DNA from: Cryptomeria japonica
Taxonomy: Eukaryota > Streptophyta > Pinopsida > Cupressales > Cupressaceae
DNA length: 60,000 nucleotides
Assembly (NCBI RefSeq): GCF_030272615.1
Contig: NC_081406.1
Location: forward strand, 191,093,891 to 191,153,890
Reading direction: 5' to 3'
Below the pieces are notes generated by a model. It had not been told where the DNA came from. It saw only the letters and a list, made by a program, of their open reading frames with translations, and did not search any database. Positions 36,401 to 47,766 of this stretch are shown piece after piece. Made by a program: the position numbers and the translations under genes. Each line of letters opens with the position of its first letter. The stretch's first letter is position 1.

Positions 36401-39400
36401 TAGGACACCATACGACCCATAACGACACCCTATTGTGTCCTAGGGGGTCATATGGTGTCCTAAGGGGTCATAGGACATCATATGACCCCTTACGACACCA
36501 TACGACCCATAACGACACCTAAGGGGTCATATGGTGTCCTGTGGGGCCATAGGACACCATATGACCCCTTAGGTGTCGTTATGGGTTGTATGGTGTCGTA
36601 TTGGGTCGTACTGTGTCCTAAGGGGTCATATGGTGTTATAAGGGGTCATAGGACACCATATGACCCCTTAGGACACCAAACAACCCATAACGACACCATA
36701 TTATGTCCTAAGGGGTGATATGGTGTCCTAAGGGGTCATAAGACACCATATGACCCCTTAGGACACCGTACAACCCAAAACGACACCCTATTGTGTCCTA
36801 GGGGGTCATATGGTGTCCTAAGGGGTCATAGGACACCATATGACCCCTTACGACACCATATGACCCATAACAACACCTAAGGGGTCATATGGTGTCCTAA
36901 GGGGTCAAAGGACACCATATGACCCCTTAGGTGTCCATACGACCCATAACGACACCATATTGTGTCCTAAGGGGTCGTATGGTGTCCTAAGGGGTCATAA
37001 AACACCATATGACCCCTTAGGACACCGTACGACCCATAACGACACCCTATTGTGTCCTAGGGGGTCATATGGTGTCCTAAGGGGTCGTAGGACACCATAT
37101 GACCCCTTACGACACCATACAACCCATAACGACACCTAAGGGGTCATATGTTGTCCTATGGCCCCATAGGACACCATATGACCCCTTAGGTGTCCATACG
37201 ACCCATAATGACACCATATTGTGTCCTAAGGGGTCATATGGTGTCCTAAGGGGTCATAGGACACCATACGACCCCTTAGGACACCATAGGACTCATAACG
37301 ACACCATATTGTGTCCTAAGAGGTCATATGGTGTCCTAAGGGGTCATAAGACACCATATGACCCCTTAGGACACCATACGACCCATAATGACACCCTATT
37401 GTGTCCTAGGGGCTCATATGGTGTCCTAAGGGGTCATAGGACACCATATGACCCCTTACAACACCATACGACCCATAACGACACCTATGGGGTCATATGG
37501 TGTCCTAATGGGTCATAGGACACCATATGACCCCTTAGGTGTCCATATGACCCATAACGACATCATATTGTGTCCTAAGGGGTCATATGGTGTCCTAAGG
37601 GGTCATAAGACACCATATGAGCCTTTAGGACACCATACGACCCATAACGACACCCTATTTTGTCCTAGGGGGTCATATGGTGTTCTAAGGGGTCATAGGA
37701 CACCATATGACCCCTTACGACACCATACGACCCATAACCACACCTAAGGGGTCATATGCTATCCTATGGCCCCATAGGACACCATATGACCCCTTAGGTG
37801 TCCATACGACCCATAACGACACCATATTGTGTCCTAAGGGGTCATATGGTGTCCTAAGGGGTCATAGGATACCATATGACCCCTTAGGAGACCATATGAC
37901 TCATAACGATACCATATTGTGTCCTAAGGGGTCATATGGTGTCCTAAAGGGTCATAAGACACCATATGACCCCTTAAGACACCATACGACCCATAACGAC
38001 ACCCTATTGTGTCATAGGGGGTCATATGGTGTCCTAAGGGGTCATAAGACACTATATGGCCCCTTACAACACCATACAACCCATAATGACACCTTATTGT
38101 GTCCTAGGGGGTCATATGGTGTCCTATGGCCCCATAGGACACCATATGACCCCTTAGGTGTCGTTATGGGTCATATGGTTTCGTATTGGGTCGTATTGTG
38201 TCCTAAGGGCTCATATGGTATCCTAGGGCCATAGGACACCATATGACCCCTTAGGTGTCATTATGGGTCATATGGTGTCGTATTGTGTCGTATTGTGTCC
38301 CAAGGGGTCATATGGTGTCCTAAGGGGTCATAGGACACCATATGACCCCTTAGGACACCATATGACACATAACGACACCATATTGTGTCCTAAGGGGTCA
38401 TATGGTGTCTTAAGGGGTCATAAGACACCATATGACCCCTTAGGACACCATACGACCCATAACGACACCCTATTGTGTCCTAGGGGGTCATATGGTGTCC
38501 TAAGGGGTCATAGGACACCATATGACCCCTTACAACACCATACGACCCATAACGACACCTAAGGGGTCATAAGACACCATATGACCCCTTAGGTGTCCAT
38601 ACGACCCATAACGACACCATATTGTGTCCTAAGGGGTCATATGGTGGCCTAAGGGGTCATAAGACACCATATGACCCCTTAGGACACCATACGACCCATA
38701 ACGACACCCTATTTTGTCCTAAGGGGTCATATGGTGTCCTAAGGGGTCATAGGACACCATATGACCCCTTACGACACCATACGATCCATAACGACACCTA
38801 AGGGGTCATATGTTGTCCTATGGGGGTCATATGGTGTCCTAAGGGGTCATAGGACACCATATGACCCCTTACAACACCATATGATCCATAACGACACCTA
38901 AGGGGTCATATGTTGTCCTATGGCCCCATAGGACACCATATGACCCCTTAGGTGTCCATACGACTCATAACGACACCATATTGTGTCCTAAGGGATCACA
39001 AGGTGTCCTAAGGGGTCATAGGACACCATATGACCCCTTAGGACACCATACGACCCATAACGACACCATATTGTGTCCTAAGGGGTCATATGGTGTCCTA
39101 AGGGGTCATAAGACACCATATGACCCCTTAGGACACCATATGACCCATAACGACACCCTATTGTGTCCTAGGGGGTCATATGGTGTCCTAAGGGGTCATA
39201 CGACACCATATGACCCCTTACGACACCATACGACCCATAACGACACCTAAGGGGTCATATGGTGTCTTAAGGGGTCATAGGACACCATATGACCCCTTAG
39301 GTGTCCATATGACCCATAACGACACCATATTGTGTCCTAAGGGGTCATATGGTGTCCTAAGGGGTCATAAGACACCATATGACCCCTTAGGACACCATAC

Positions 39401-39652
39401 GACCCATAATGACACCCTATTGTGTCCTAGGGGGTCATATGGTGTCCTAAGGGGTCATAGGACACCATATGACCCCTTACGACACCATATGACCCATAAC
39501 GACACCTAAGGGGTCATATGGTGTCGTATGGCCCCATAGGACATCACATGACCCCTTAGGTGTCCATACGACCCATAACAACACCATATTATGTCCTAAG
39601 ACACCATATTATGTCCTAAGACACCATATTGTGTCCTAAGGAGTCATATGGT
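33422..39652. repeat. 6.2-kb palindromic satellite (CCTAAGG family)
   Basis: Dense array built from ggtgtcctaaggggtcatat (20 bp) and its inverse, plus linkers such as cgacccataacgacacc. Neighbouring direct and inverse copies form stems of about 16 bp with a loop of about 10. Blocks of about 90 bp are grouped into higher-order units. The marker gacaccctat recurs at 34381, 34739, 34998, 35308, 35566, 36424, 36782, 37041 and 37390, mostly at steps near 258-259 or 349-358 bases. Many frames stay open for 80-175 codons but only repeat the unit, so they are not genes. Confidence 0.95.
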
Positions 39653-39659
39653 TTAATTT

Positions 39660-39990
39660 TTATGGTTGTGGCTATCAAACTATAGGGTATAGAGTAGAAA
39701 TTTATCAAAGGTTGAAAATTTTCAATGGAAGTCATTTGGCTAGCGCCATATTTGGCGCTAGCCAAATGAGCTGCACAAAAAAAAGGTTATAGGGTATAGA
39801 GTAGAAATTTATCAAAGGTAAAAAATTTCAATGGAAGTCATTTGGCTAGCGCCATATTTGGTGCTAGCCAAATGAGCTGTACAAAAAAAAGGTTATAGGG
39901 TATATAGTTAGTGTTTAGTTTAAGGTAAAAAATTTCAATGGAAGTCATTTGGCTAGCACCATATTTGGCGCTAGCCAAATGAGTTGCACT
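39660..39990. repeat. 107-bp tandem repeat with long palindrome, three copies
   Basis: Three units (palindrome starts at 39733, 39839 and 39946; period 106-107) each contain catttggctagcgcc, a short ATATTT loop, and ggcgctagccaaatg: perfect 15-bp arms in the first two units, one mismatch in the third. The remainder of the unit reads ggttatagggtatagag and so on. It flanks the right side of the CCTAAGG satellite as 32889-33008 flanks the left. Confidence 0.9.
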
Positions 39991-40499
39991 TAAAAACGGT
40001 TATATGGGACCCTCGACCCGTGATCCAAGCCCATATTCTCTCTTTTTATCTTCTTTCTGCGCATGATCAGACAAAAAAATGCTTTTTGCATGGTGTTGAC
40101 ATTTTATGCAAGGTTATTTTATACATTCCATTAGCTCTCCACCACCTTTTTTTTCATTTGGCATCATCAAAGAGGAAGAACATAGTTTTTTTTATCAAAT
40201 TTGAATAATTGAGGTAATATTTTCTTGTTTTTAGAATTCAAATACTTATTAAGTGTTATTTTGTTTAAATGTTAGAATAAAACTGTGAATCAAAATTGAT
40301 TATAATCCTATTAGATTTACATTAGATTTAACAATGCATTTGAAAGAAGTTGCATAAGAAAATTAATTGTTTAGTGGTTTAAAACAAAATTTGCAATTTC
40401 ATACATCCTTTTTAAGATCTTATGAAATAATTTAGAAAAGGAATACATGAAATAATTTCAATTTCATATATCCATTTTAACATATGCAACATCATCATC
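39991..40499 (+). other. Upstream region of transposase gene
   Basis: About 500 AT-rich bases. No TATA box can be chosen with confidence. The frame 39984-40208 overlaps the palindrome unit and has no recognisable product. Confidence 0.5.
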
Positions 40500-43400
40500 A
40501 TGCCGAGGAAACGACCAAAAAATGTAACACCGGAAGAGCGTGAAGCTAAGAATGCAAAAAAAAGAGAAGGAATGAAGCAACTTCGTGAACAAAGAAATTG
40601 AATACCATAGAAGAAGAGGTGTCAATTGAAGAGGTTCCAATTGAAGAGAAACATGAAATATCCATCCAATCTAAGAGAGACAAAATTGGCCACACAAAGG
40701 CAACAGATGCAAAACCTTCGTGCAATGAGACAATTGAATCCCAAGGTTGAGAGCATGTCTACAACAATTCAAGTTGAAGGCACCCCATCTCTTACATCTC
40801 AAGTTGAAGGCATACCATCTCTTATTGGCACACCGTTGGTGTCTACAACATCTCATATTGAATGCACTCCCTCTATGACATTTGACGTTGCAAGTACTTC
40901 ACGACTGACATCAAGTATTGGAGCTACACCATCTTGTACACCTCAATTTCAAGGCATGTCATCATTTTCATCTCCGCTGGAAGGTATGCCACCTATCCCT
41001 AATGTTGTTGACATTCCTAATCTTGAGATAACTCAAAGTTTGAGAACACCTCCTAGAGTTTTGCATAGAAAGCCTAAGTATTTGATTGATATTGATGCTA
41101 ATGTTTTGAAACCAATGGTTGAGAAGTTTCCGAAGCGTCCTTGTCAAAGACATGCTAATCGGATATGGAAAATATTTTTTGAGCCTTTAAATGAGACAAG
41201 AAGATGTCAACTATTTGTTGAAATGATGAGAAATCTGAAATTTAGGCCTATAGTGAAGATTCTTGGGCTAAGAACATCGATTGAATCAAGCGACAAATCT
41301 ATTGTGAAGAATCTCATATGATACTGTTGGTTCTAACTCACGCACAAAAGATAGTAATGGCACACGACGTGTCATTACATCAACAATTGTAAGCACTCAA
41401 ACTAAGAAAGCTCGCCTCCTTAGAAAGACAAGTAAACAATTGAAGATAAGTAGACAAACTCTAATGAGATCTTTGGGAAGGCGACAAAGAGCGGAGGATC
41501 CATATAACAATGAGTTATGGGCATTTTCCGGTAGATTACCATGGAAAGATAAAGCAATTGTTGAAGCCTTGAGATCCCTAATTGAATATTTTTGGAAGAT
41601 TAACACAAGGGTCTCTCCAAATCAAAGAAATGTTGTAAGAAGGAGGATTGGTAGTAAAATCCGTGATCCACATCCGAAACATTTTTTGGATATGACTCAA
41701 ACACAATATTTTTCCAAGTTTCAACGTATGTATCCTCAAATAAAAATTAGTCAAAGGTTCTTTGAAATGGTAAAGCCTTTTTATGTCAAAATAAATCACA
41801 CACGCACAACTTGTTGTTGTAGAGTACATATTGAATTTTCTAACCATTATGATGTTTATCAACGCATATGTATAGATTTGCATGCTAACAATGTTTTGCA
41901 GGAATGCAACATAAATGGTCCACCGACATCTTCAAGGGAATTCATATCTAGCATCTTATGTGAAAGAGTAGATGGTCAAGTATATTACAATAAGTGTTGC
42001 TTGGATGGCACATGTGTTGATTGTGGTGGATTGCGACATTTACAAATTTATCAACATATGGATATTGGACAAGAAATTGGTAATGAATTAGTCGAATTTG
42101 GAAAATATAAGACAATGGCCTACATGCTAAAAGATGGAAAAGAAGCAAAAATGTGTGAATTGGTTAGTGAGAAGATTCTAGTGTATCAGTTTATGGGCAT
42201 CTTTCATGAGAATATAGTGTATGAGTATGCAAGGCATAACCATCGAGCTTGTTGGTTGGACTCACAATTTAAGCTATGCAAGGACACATTTCCACTTCAT
42301 ACAATCATTTCAATTGTTGACTTTGCAGAGAACTACACACTACAACCGCAGAACGAGGTGCAATCACAATATTACAACTCCACACAAGTTTCCATATTTG
42401 TGCATATAGAATTCATTCATGCACATGATAGTATGGAAGAGGATAGGAAGATATTGAGGGAGTATCATTTTTACATCAGTGATGATCGCTCACACTCTAC
42501 AGAGTTTGTGCAAGGTTGTTTTCAGATTTTCTATGATGATTTGGCTAGCTGAGGCATATCATTCCGTCAACATATCATATGGTCAGATAATTGTGCATCA
42601 CAATTTAAGAACTCTCGGATGTTTTATTGGTTGAGGAGGATGCATAAGTTGACTGCTATTCAACATATGTGGAATTTCTTTGAGGCTGGGCATGGAAAAG
42701 GGGAGCATGATGGTGTAGGAGCATGTATTAAAAGAGCTTTAGCACGAGAAGAGTTAAAGTACAAAGGGAATGCAAACTTGAAAGATGCAAAATCAATTGT
42801 TCAATGGTGCAATGGTACAATTGGTCCAGGTAATCAAGGTAAGTCTTTAGTTCACAGATTTTTTTGGTTGGTAGATGATACTAACATTGCAAAATTAGAA
42901 GATTGTTGTACATTGACAGGATCGAGTGAGCTACACTCTTTCAAAAGCTCTAATGTAGGTTCATGAACTATCCATACACGGTGGATGGCATGTTATTGTT
43001 CTTCATGTAAAGATGGTGCCTATAATGACTGTGAGTCAAAGGAGTGGGTGGATGAATGGTGTATGAGACCTCTAAACCCACTTGAGACATACCGACCTCT
43101 GAGTGCACTACAACTCACACAGATGGAAGCATCAATTGACTTTGACCATGTGTCAGATTTAGTCCAACTAGGTAAATTATCCACATGCAATTTTTGTACT
43201 TTAATATTTTACCTTAGTTGTTTGCTAAATTCTTCTCACTTTATCATTGCAGGGCATGTTTATGCAGTAATTGCATCTGAAGACAATGAAGAAGGAACAT
43301 ATTATTACCTGTGTCGTTGTGTGGACGCAAAAAAGAAATTGGATCGCCCTGTGGTAGATGGAGAAAATATTGAGTACCCCACAGGATCAGTAGTTGTTAC

Positions 43401-43638
43401 TGGTACATGGCTTAGAAGGTACCCAGTGAAGAAGTCTAACTTGTGGTTGTTCGAGGACTTCGAGACACATAGGAAGATTCTTCATTATTCTAACCTTGTT
43501 GTAGCTTCAAATGTTTATTTGACCAGATATGGGGGTAGACCACTAAACAAGAACCTATGGAAGGTTCGTGAGTCTGACCATGAGGCCATACTAGACACGA
43601 TAAAGAGTAGAGCAGATCCAGATGGTTCATTGGATTAA
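40500..43638 (+). pseudogene. DDE-type transposase of the 18-kb element
   Basis: The likely start is ATG 40500, giving a basic N-terminus (MPRKRPKN, REGMKQLREQRN). Shifts or stops near 40595-40620 and at 41319-41321 interrupt the N-terminal part. From 41440 one frame runs to the end, broken only by TGA 42550-42552 and TGA 42964-42966, both likely CGA decay. Visible: a zinc-binding-like CCLDGTCVDCGG; first Asp in VDFAENYTL (42319); second Asp in WSDNCASQFKN (42586); an acidic third residue in FFEAGHGKGEHDGVGACIKR (Glu 42682 or Asp 42709); and a C-terminal cysteine cluster CYCSSCKDGAYNDC. The catalytic spacing is about 89 then 32-41 residues. Similar blocks occur in unclassified eukaryotic transposases. 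Sola is my best guess. Confidence 0.78.
43172..43252 (+). other. Intron in transposase gene
   Basis: The 81-base segment starts gtaaat and ends ttgcag, is T-rich, and is flanked by an exon ending in CTAG and one starting GGCATG. Its length is a multiple of three and it has no stop, so retention would not break the frame. Splicing joins ...VQLG to HVYAVIAS. The flanks read as conserved protein and the segment does not. Confidence 0.75.
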
Positions 43639-43930
43639 ATGTAAATGTAAAAAATTGTAATATCAATCTTATTTGGATATATGTACATGACTTGTATTTT
43701 TTACTACTCGAGGCATTGTAATATAAAAAATTATGTTTTTGCCTTGTTTTGTGTGATTTTATGTAAATAATGTCATTTTGGACCATTAGAGATCACATGG
43801 GATAATTTCGTGAAGTATACCCTGTTAATATGGTAAAAGATGTAAATAATGCTCATTTGTTGTCAATCACTCAAAGTGTGAAAAATTGTCAAAATTCAGC
43901 ATGGTTTTTCTCGATGTTAGTGACATGTAA
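43639..43930. other. 3' flank of transposase gene
   Basis: AT-rich, with several tgtaatat and aataaaaa-like signals suitable for polyadenylation. Nothing else is seen before the 359-bp satellite starts. Confidence 0.5.
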
Positions 43931-46900
43931 GAATGATCCATCTGATCCTACAGGGTCATGTTATGGCACTCTAAAAAATCCTCTCTGTTTGGGTAGACTC
44001 AGATCCAGTTGCTCATGGCGACTCTTTCTCAGTCGCGACAAAAAGCGACAGATGAGTTCAATGAAAAGTTGCACAATGCCCCATCTTTCAATCCGCTCGT
44101 TGCGGCACCGAACTGTCAGCTCGTACGTGTTGGGGTGGCTGGGTTTACCCTAGGAATGCCTTCTTTTTTTCTCTCCAACTTGCTTGATCGTTGCGAGCCA
44201 CACCCTAGCAGCCAAATCGCCCAAGTGCTCAAATTGCTCAAAGTTGTCAATATTCAGAATCGCGTTTCTCCGTGCCCGTTAATCATAAGAATGATTCATC
44301 TGATCCTACAGGGTCATGTTATGGCCCTCTAAAAAATCCTCTCTCGGTTTGGGTAGACTCAGATCCAGTTTCTCATGGCGACTCTTTCTCGGTCGCGACA
44401 AAAAGCGTCATATGAGTTCAATGAAAAGTTGCACAATGCCCCATCTTTCAATCCACTCGTACGCATCGGGGTAGCTGGGTTTACGCTTAGAATTTCTTCT
44501 TTTTTCTCTCCAACTCACCTGATCGTTGCGGGCCACACCCTAGCAGCCAAATCGCCCAAGTGCTCAAATTGCTCAAAGTTGTCAATATTCGGCATCACGT
44601 TTCTCTGTTCCCATTAATCATAAGAATGATCCGTCTGATCCTACTGGGTCATGTTATGGCACTCTAAAAAATCCTCTCTCGGTTTGGGTAGACTCGGATC
44701 CAGTTGCTTGTGGTGACTCTTTCTCGGTCGCGACAAAAAGCATCAGATGAGTTCAATGAAAAGTTGCACAATGCCCCATCTTTCAATCCGCTCGTCGCGG
44801 CACTGAACCGTCAGTTCATACACATCGGGGTGGCCGAGTTTACGCTTGGAATGCCTTCTTTTTGCTCTCCAACTCGCTCGATCATTGCGGGCCACACCCT
44901 AGCAACCAAATCGCCCAAGTGCTCAAATTGCTCAAAGTTGTCAATATTCGGCATCGCGTTTCTCCGTGTCTGTTAATCATAAGAATGATCCATCTAATCC
45001 TACGGGGTCATGTTATGGTACTCTAAAAAATCCTCTCTCGGTTTGGGTAGACTCGGATCCAGTTGCTCGTGGCGACTTTTTCTCGGTCGCAATAAAAAGT
45101 GTCAGATGAGTTCAATGAAAAGTTGCACAATGACCCATCTTTCAATCCGCTCGCCGTGGCACCGAACCGTCAGCTCGTACGCGTCGGGGTGGCCGGGTTT
45201 ATGCTATTAATGCCTTCTTTTTTCTCTCCAACTCGCCCAATCGTTGCGGGCCACACCCTAGCAGCCAAATCGCCCAAGTGCTCAAATTGTTCAAAATTGT
45301 CAATATTCGGCATCACGTTTCTCCGTGACTGTTAATCATAAGAATGATCCGTTTGATCCTATGGGGTCATGTTATGGCACTCTAAAAAAGCCTCTCTCGG
45401 TTTGGGTAGACTCGGATCCAGTTGCTCGTGGTGACTCTTTTTCGGTCGCGACAAAAAGTGTCACATGAGTTCAATGAAAAGTTGCACAATGCCCCATCTT
45501 TCAATCCGCTCGTCGCGACACCGAACCGTCAGCTCGTACATGTTGGGGTGGCCAAGTTTATGCTAGGAATGCCTTCTTTTTTCTCTCCAACTCGCCCGAT
45601 TGTTGTGGGCCACACCCTAGCAGCCAAATCGCCCAGTGCTCAAATTGCTCAAAGTTGTCAATATTCGGTATCGCGTTTCTCCGTGCCCATTAATCATAAG
45701 AACGATCCATCTGATCCTACGGGGTTGTGTTATGGCACTCTAAAAAAGCCTCTCTCGATTTGGGTAGACTCAAATCCAGTTGCTTGTGGCGACTCTTTCT
45801 CGGTCGCGACAAAAAGCGTCAAATGAGTTCAATGAAAAGGTGCACAATGCCCCATCTTTCAATCCACTCATCGCGGCACCGAACCATCAACTCGTATGCA
45901 TTGGGGTGGCTAGGTTTATGCTTGGAATGCCTTTTTTTTGCTCTCCAACTCACTCGATCGTTGCGGGCCACACCCTAGCAGCCAAATCGCCCAAGTGCTC
46001 AAATTGCTCAAAGTTGTCAATATTCGGCATCGCGTTTCTCCGTACTTGTTAATCATAAGAATGATCCGTCTGATCCTACGGGGTCATGTTATGGCACTCT
46101 AAAAAATCCTCTCTCGGTTTGGGTAGACTCGGATCCAGTTGCTTGTGGTGACTCTTTCTCGATCGCGACAAAAAGCGTCAAATGAGTTCAATGAAAAGTT
46201 GCACAATGCCCCATCTTTCAATCCGCTCGTCGCGGCACTGAACCGTCAGCTCATACACATTGGGGTGGCCGAGTTTACGCTTGGAATGCCTTCTTTTTTC
46301 TCTCCAACTCGCCCGATCATTGCGGGCCACACCTTAGCAACCAAATCGCCCAAGTGCTCAAATTGCTCAAAGTTGTCAATATTCGACATCACGTTTCTCC
46401 ATGCCTGTTAATCATAAGAATGATCTGTCTAATCCTACTGAGTCATGTTATGGCACTCTAAAAAAGCCTCTCTCGGTTTGGGTAGACTCGGATCTAGTTG
46501 CTCGTGGCGACTCTTTCTCGGTCACGACAAAAAGCGTCAGATGAGTTCAATGAAAAGTTGCACAATGCCCCATCTTTCAATCCGCTCGTTGCAGCACTGA
46601 ACCGTCAGCTCATACACGTCGGGGTGGCTGGGTTTATTCTTGGAATGCCTTCCTTTTGCTCTCCAACTCGCCCAATCGTTGCGGGCCACACCCTAGCAGC
46701 CAAATCGCCCAAGTGCTCAAATTGCTCAAAGTTGTCAATATTCGGCATCACGTTTCTCCGTGCCCGTTAATCATAAGAATGATCTGTCTAATCCTACGGG
46801 GTCATGTTATGGCACTCTAAAAAAGCCTCTCTCGGTTTGGGTAGACTTGGATCCAGTTGCTCGTGGTGACTCTTTCTCGGTGACGACAAAAAGTGTCACA

Positions 46901-47212
46901 TGAGTTCAATGAAAAGTTGCACAATGCCCCATCTTTCAATCTGCTCATCGCGGCACCGAACTGTCAGCTCGTACACATCGGGGTGGTCGGGTTTACACTT
47001 GGAATGCCTTCTTTTTTCTCTCCAACTCACCCGATCGTTGCGGGCCACACCCTAGCAACCAAATCGCCCAAGTGCTCAAATTGCTCAAAGTTGTCAATAT
47101 TCGGCATCGCGTTTCTCCGTGCCCATTAATCATAAGAATGATCCATCTGATCCTACAGGGTCCTGTTGCGGCACCGAACCGTCAGCTCATACGCATTGGG
47201 GTGGCTTGTGTC
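43931..47212. repeat. ~359-bp satellite, nine units plus a partial
   Basis: Units start at gatccrtctgatcctac near 43935, 44293, 44628, 44985, 45346, 45705, 46064, 46422, 46781 and a partial at 47138. The period is 357-361, except one unit of about 334 that lacks part of the middle. Each unit holds an open frame of up to 90 codons (ATLSRSRQKASDEFNEK ... SPKCSNCSKLSIFG) ending at the same TAA. As 359 is not a multiple of three, the frames are not joined. Conservation is spread evenly across the unit, which argues for repeat homogenisation rather than coding. I do not recognise the satellite. Confidence 0.93.
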
Positions 47213-47400
47213 TTGGATTACAAACACATATTTAGGTTCAAAGCTTAAGTAATAATAAAATTTGTGCAATTATTCATCTAATCATTTGTACTGCAATTAT
47301 GGATAACCATGATAAATGATTTGCATTAACCAAAAAGCTACAAATCCATGCAACATTGTATACCGTTAAAACTATCAAATATATCCTATACAAACAAATA

Positions 47401-47709
47401 GGCTTGCCAAAATCCATATGGACTTAGAATTTCACATATTCATAAAACAAAACATATGTTCAAAATTGCTATAAAGGCATACAACATGATATCCAATAAA
47501 GTCAAATAGGGGCTTGCCAAAAGCCATATGGACATGAATGTCACATATTCGTAATACAAAACATATGTTCAAATTTTCCATATAGGCATACAACATGGTA
47601 TCCAATAAAGTCAAATAGGAGCTTGCCAAAAGCCACATGGCGATAGAATGTCACATATTCGTAATACAAAACATATGTTCAAAATTGTCATATAGGCATA
47701 CAACATAGG
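47401..47709. repeat. 110-bp tandem repeat, three copies
   Basis: Units beginning gcttgccaaaa at 47402, 47512 and 47621 share catatgg, tcacatattc, aaacatatgttcaaa and ggcatacaacat. Minus-strand frames across it are repeat artefacts. Confidence 0.88.
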
Positions 47710-47766
47710 ACCCTATTCTATTCATTTCCCTCTAGGGGAAGGAAACAGATCATGAGATATCTTTTC

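Noticed and set aside
33861-39509. Many long frames encoding GSYGVLRGHRTPYDPLG-type repeats
   Set aside because: They follow the CCTAAGG satellite unit in whichever register lacks stops, switch frame repeatedly, and have no start context or non-repetitive part.
33422-39652. CRISPR-like alternation of palindromic repeat and spacer
   Set aside because: The spacers are themselves repeated, spacing is irregular, no cas-like gene exists, and the context is a plant transposon.
44009-47129. Series of 78-134 codon frames that look like a multigene family
   Set aside because: One frame per satellite unit, same stop in each, no promoter or splice signals. Best read as satellite sequence; noted as a question in the findings.
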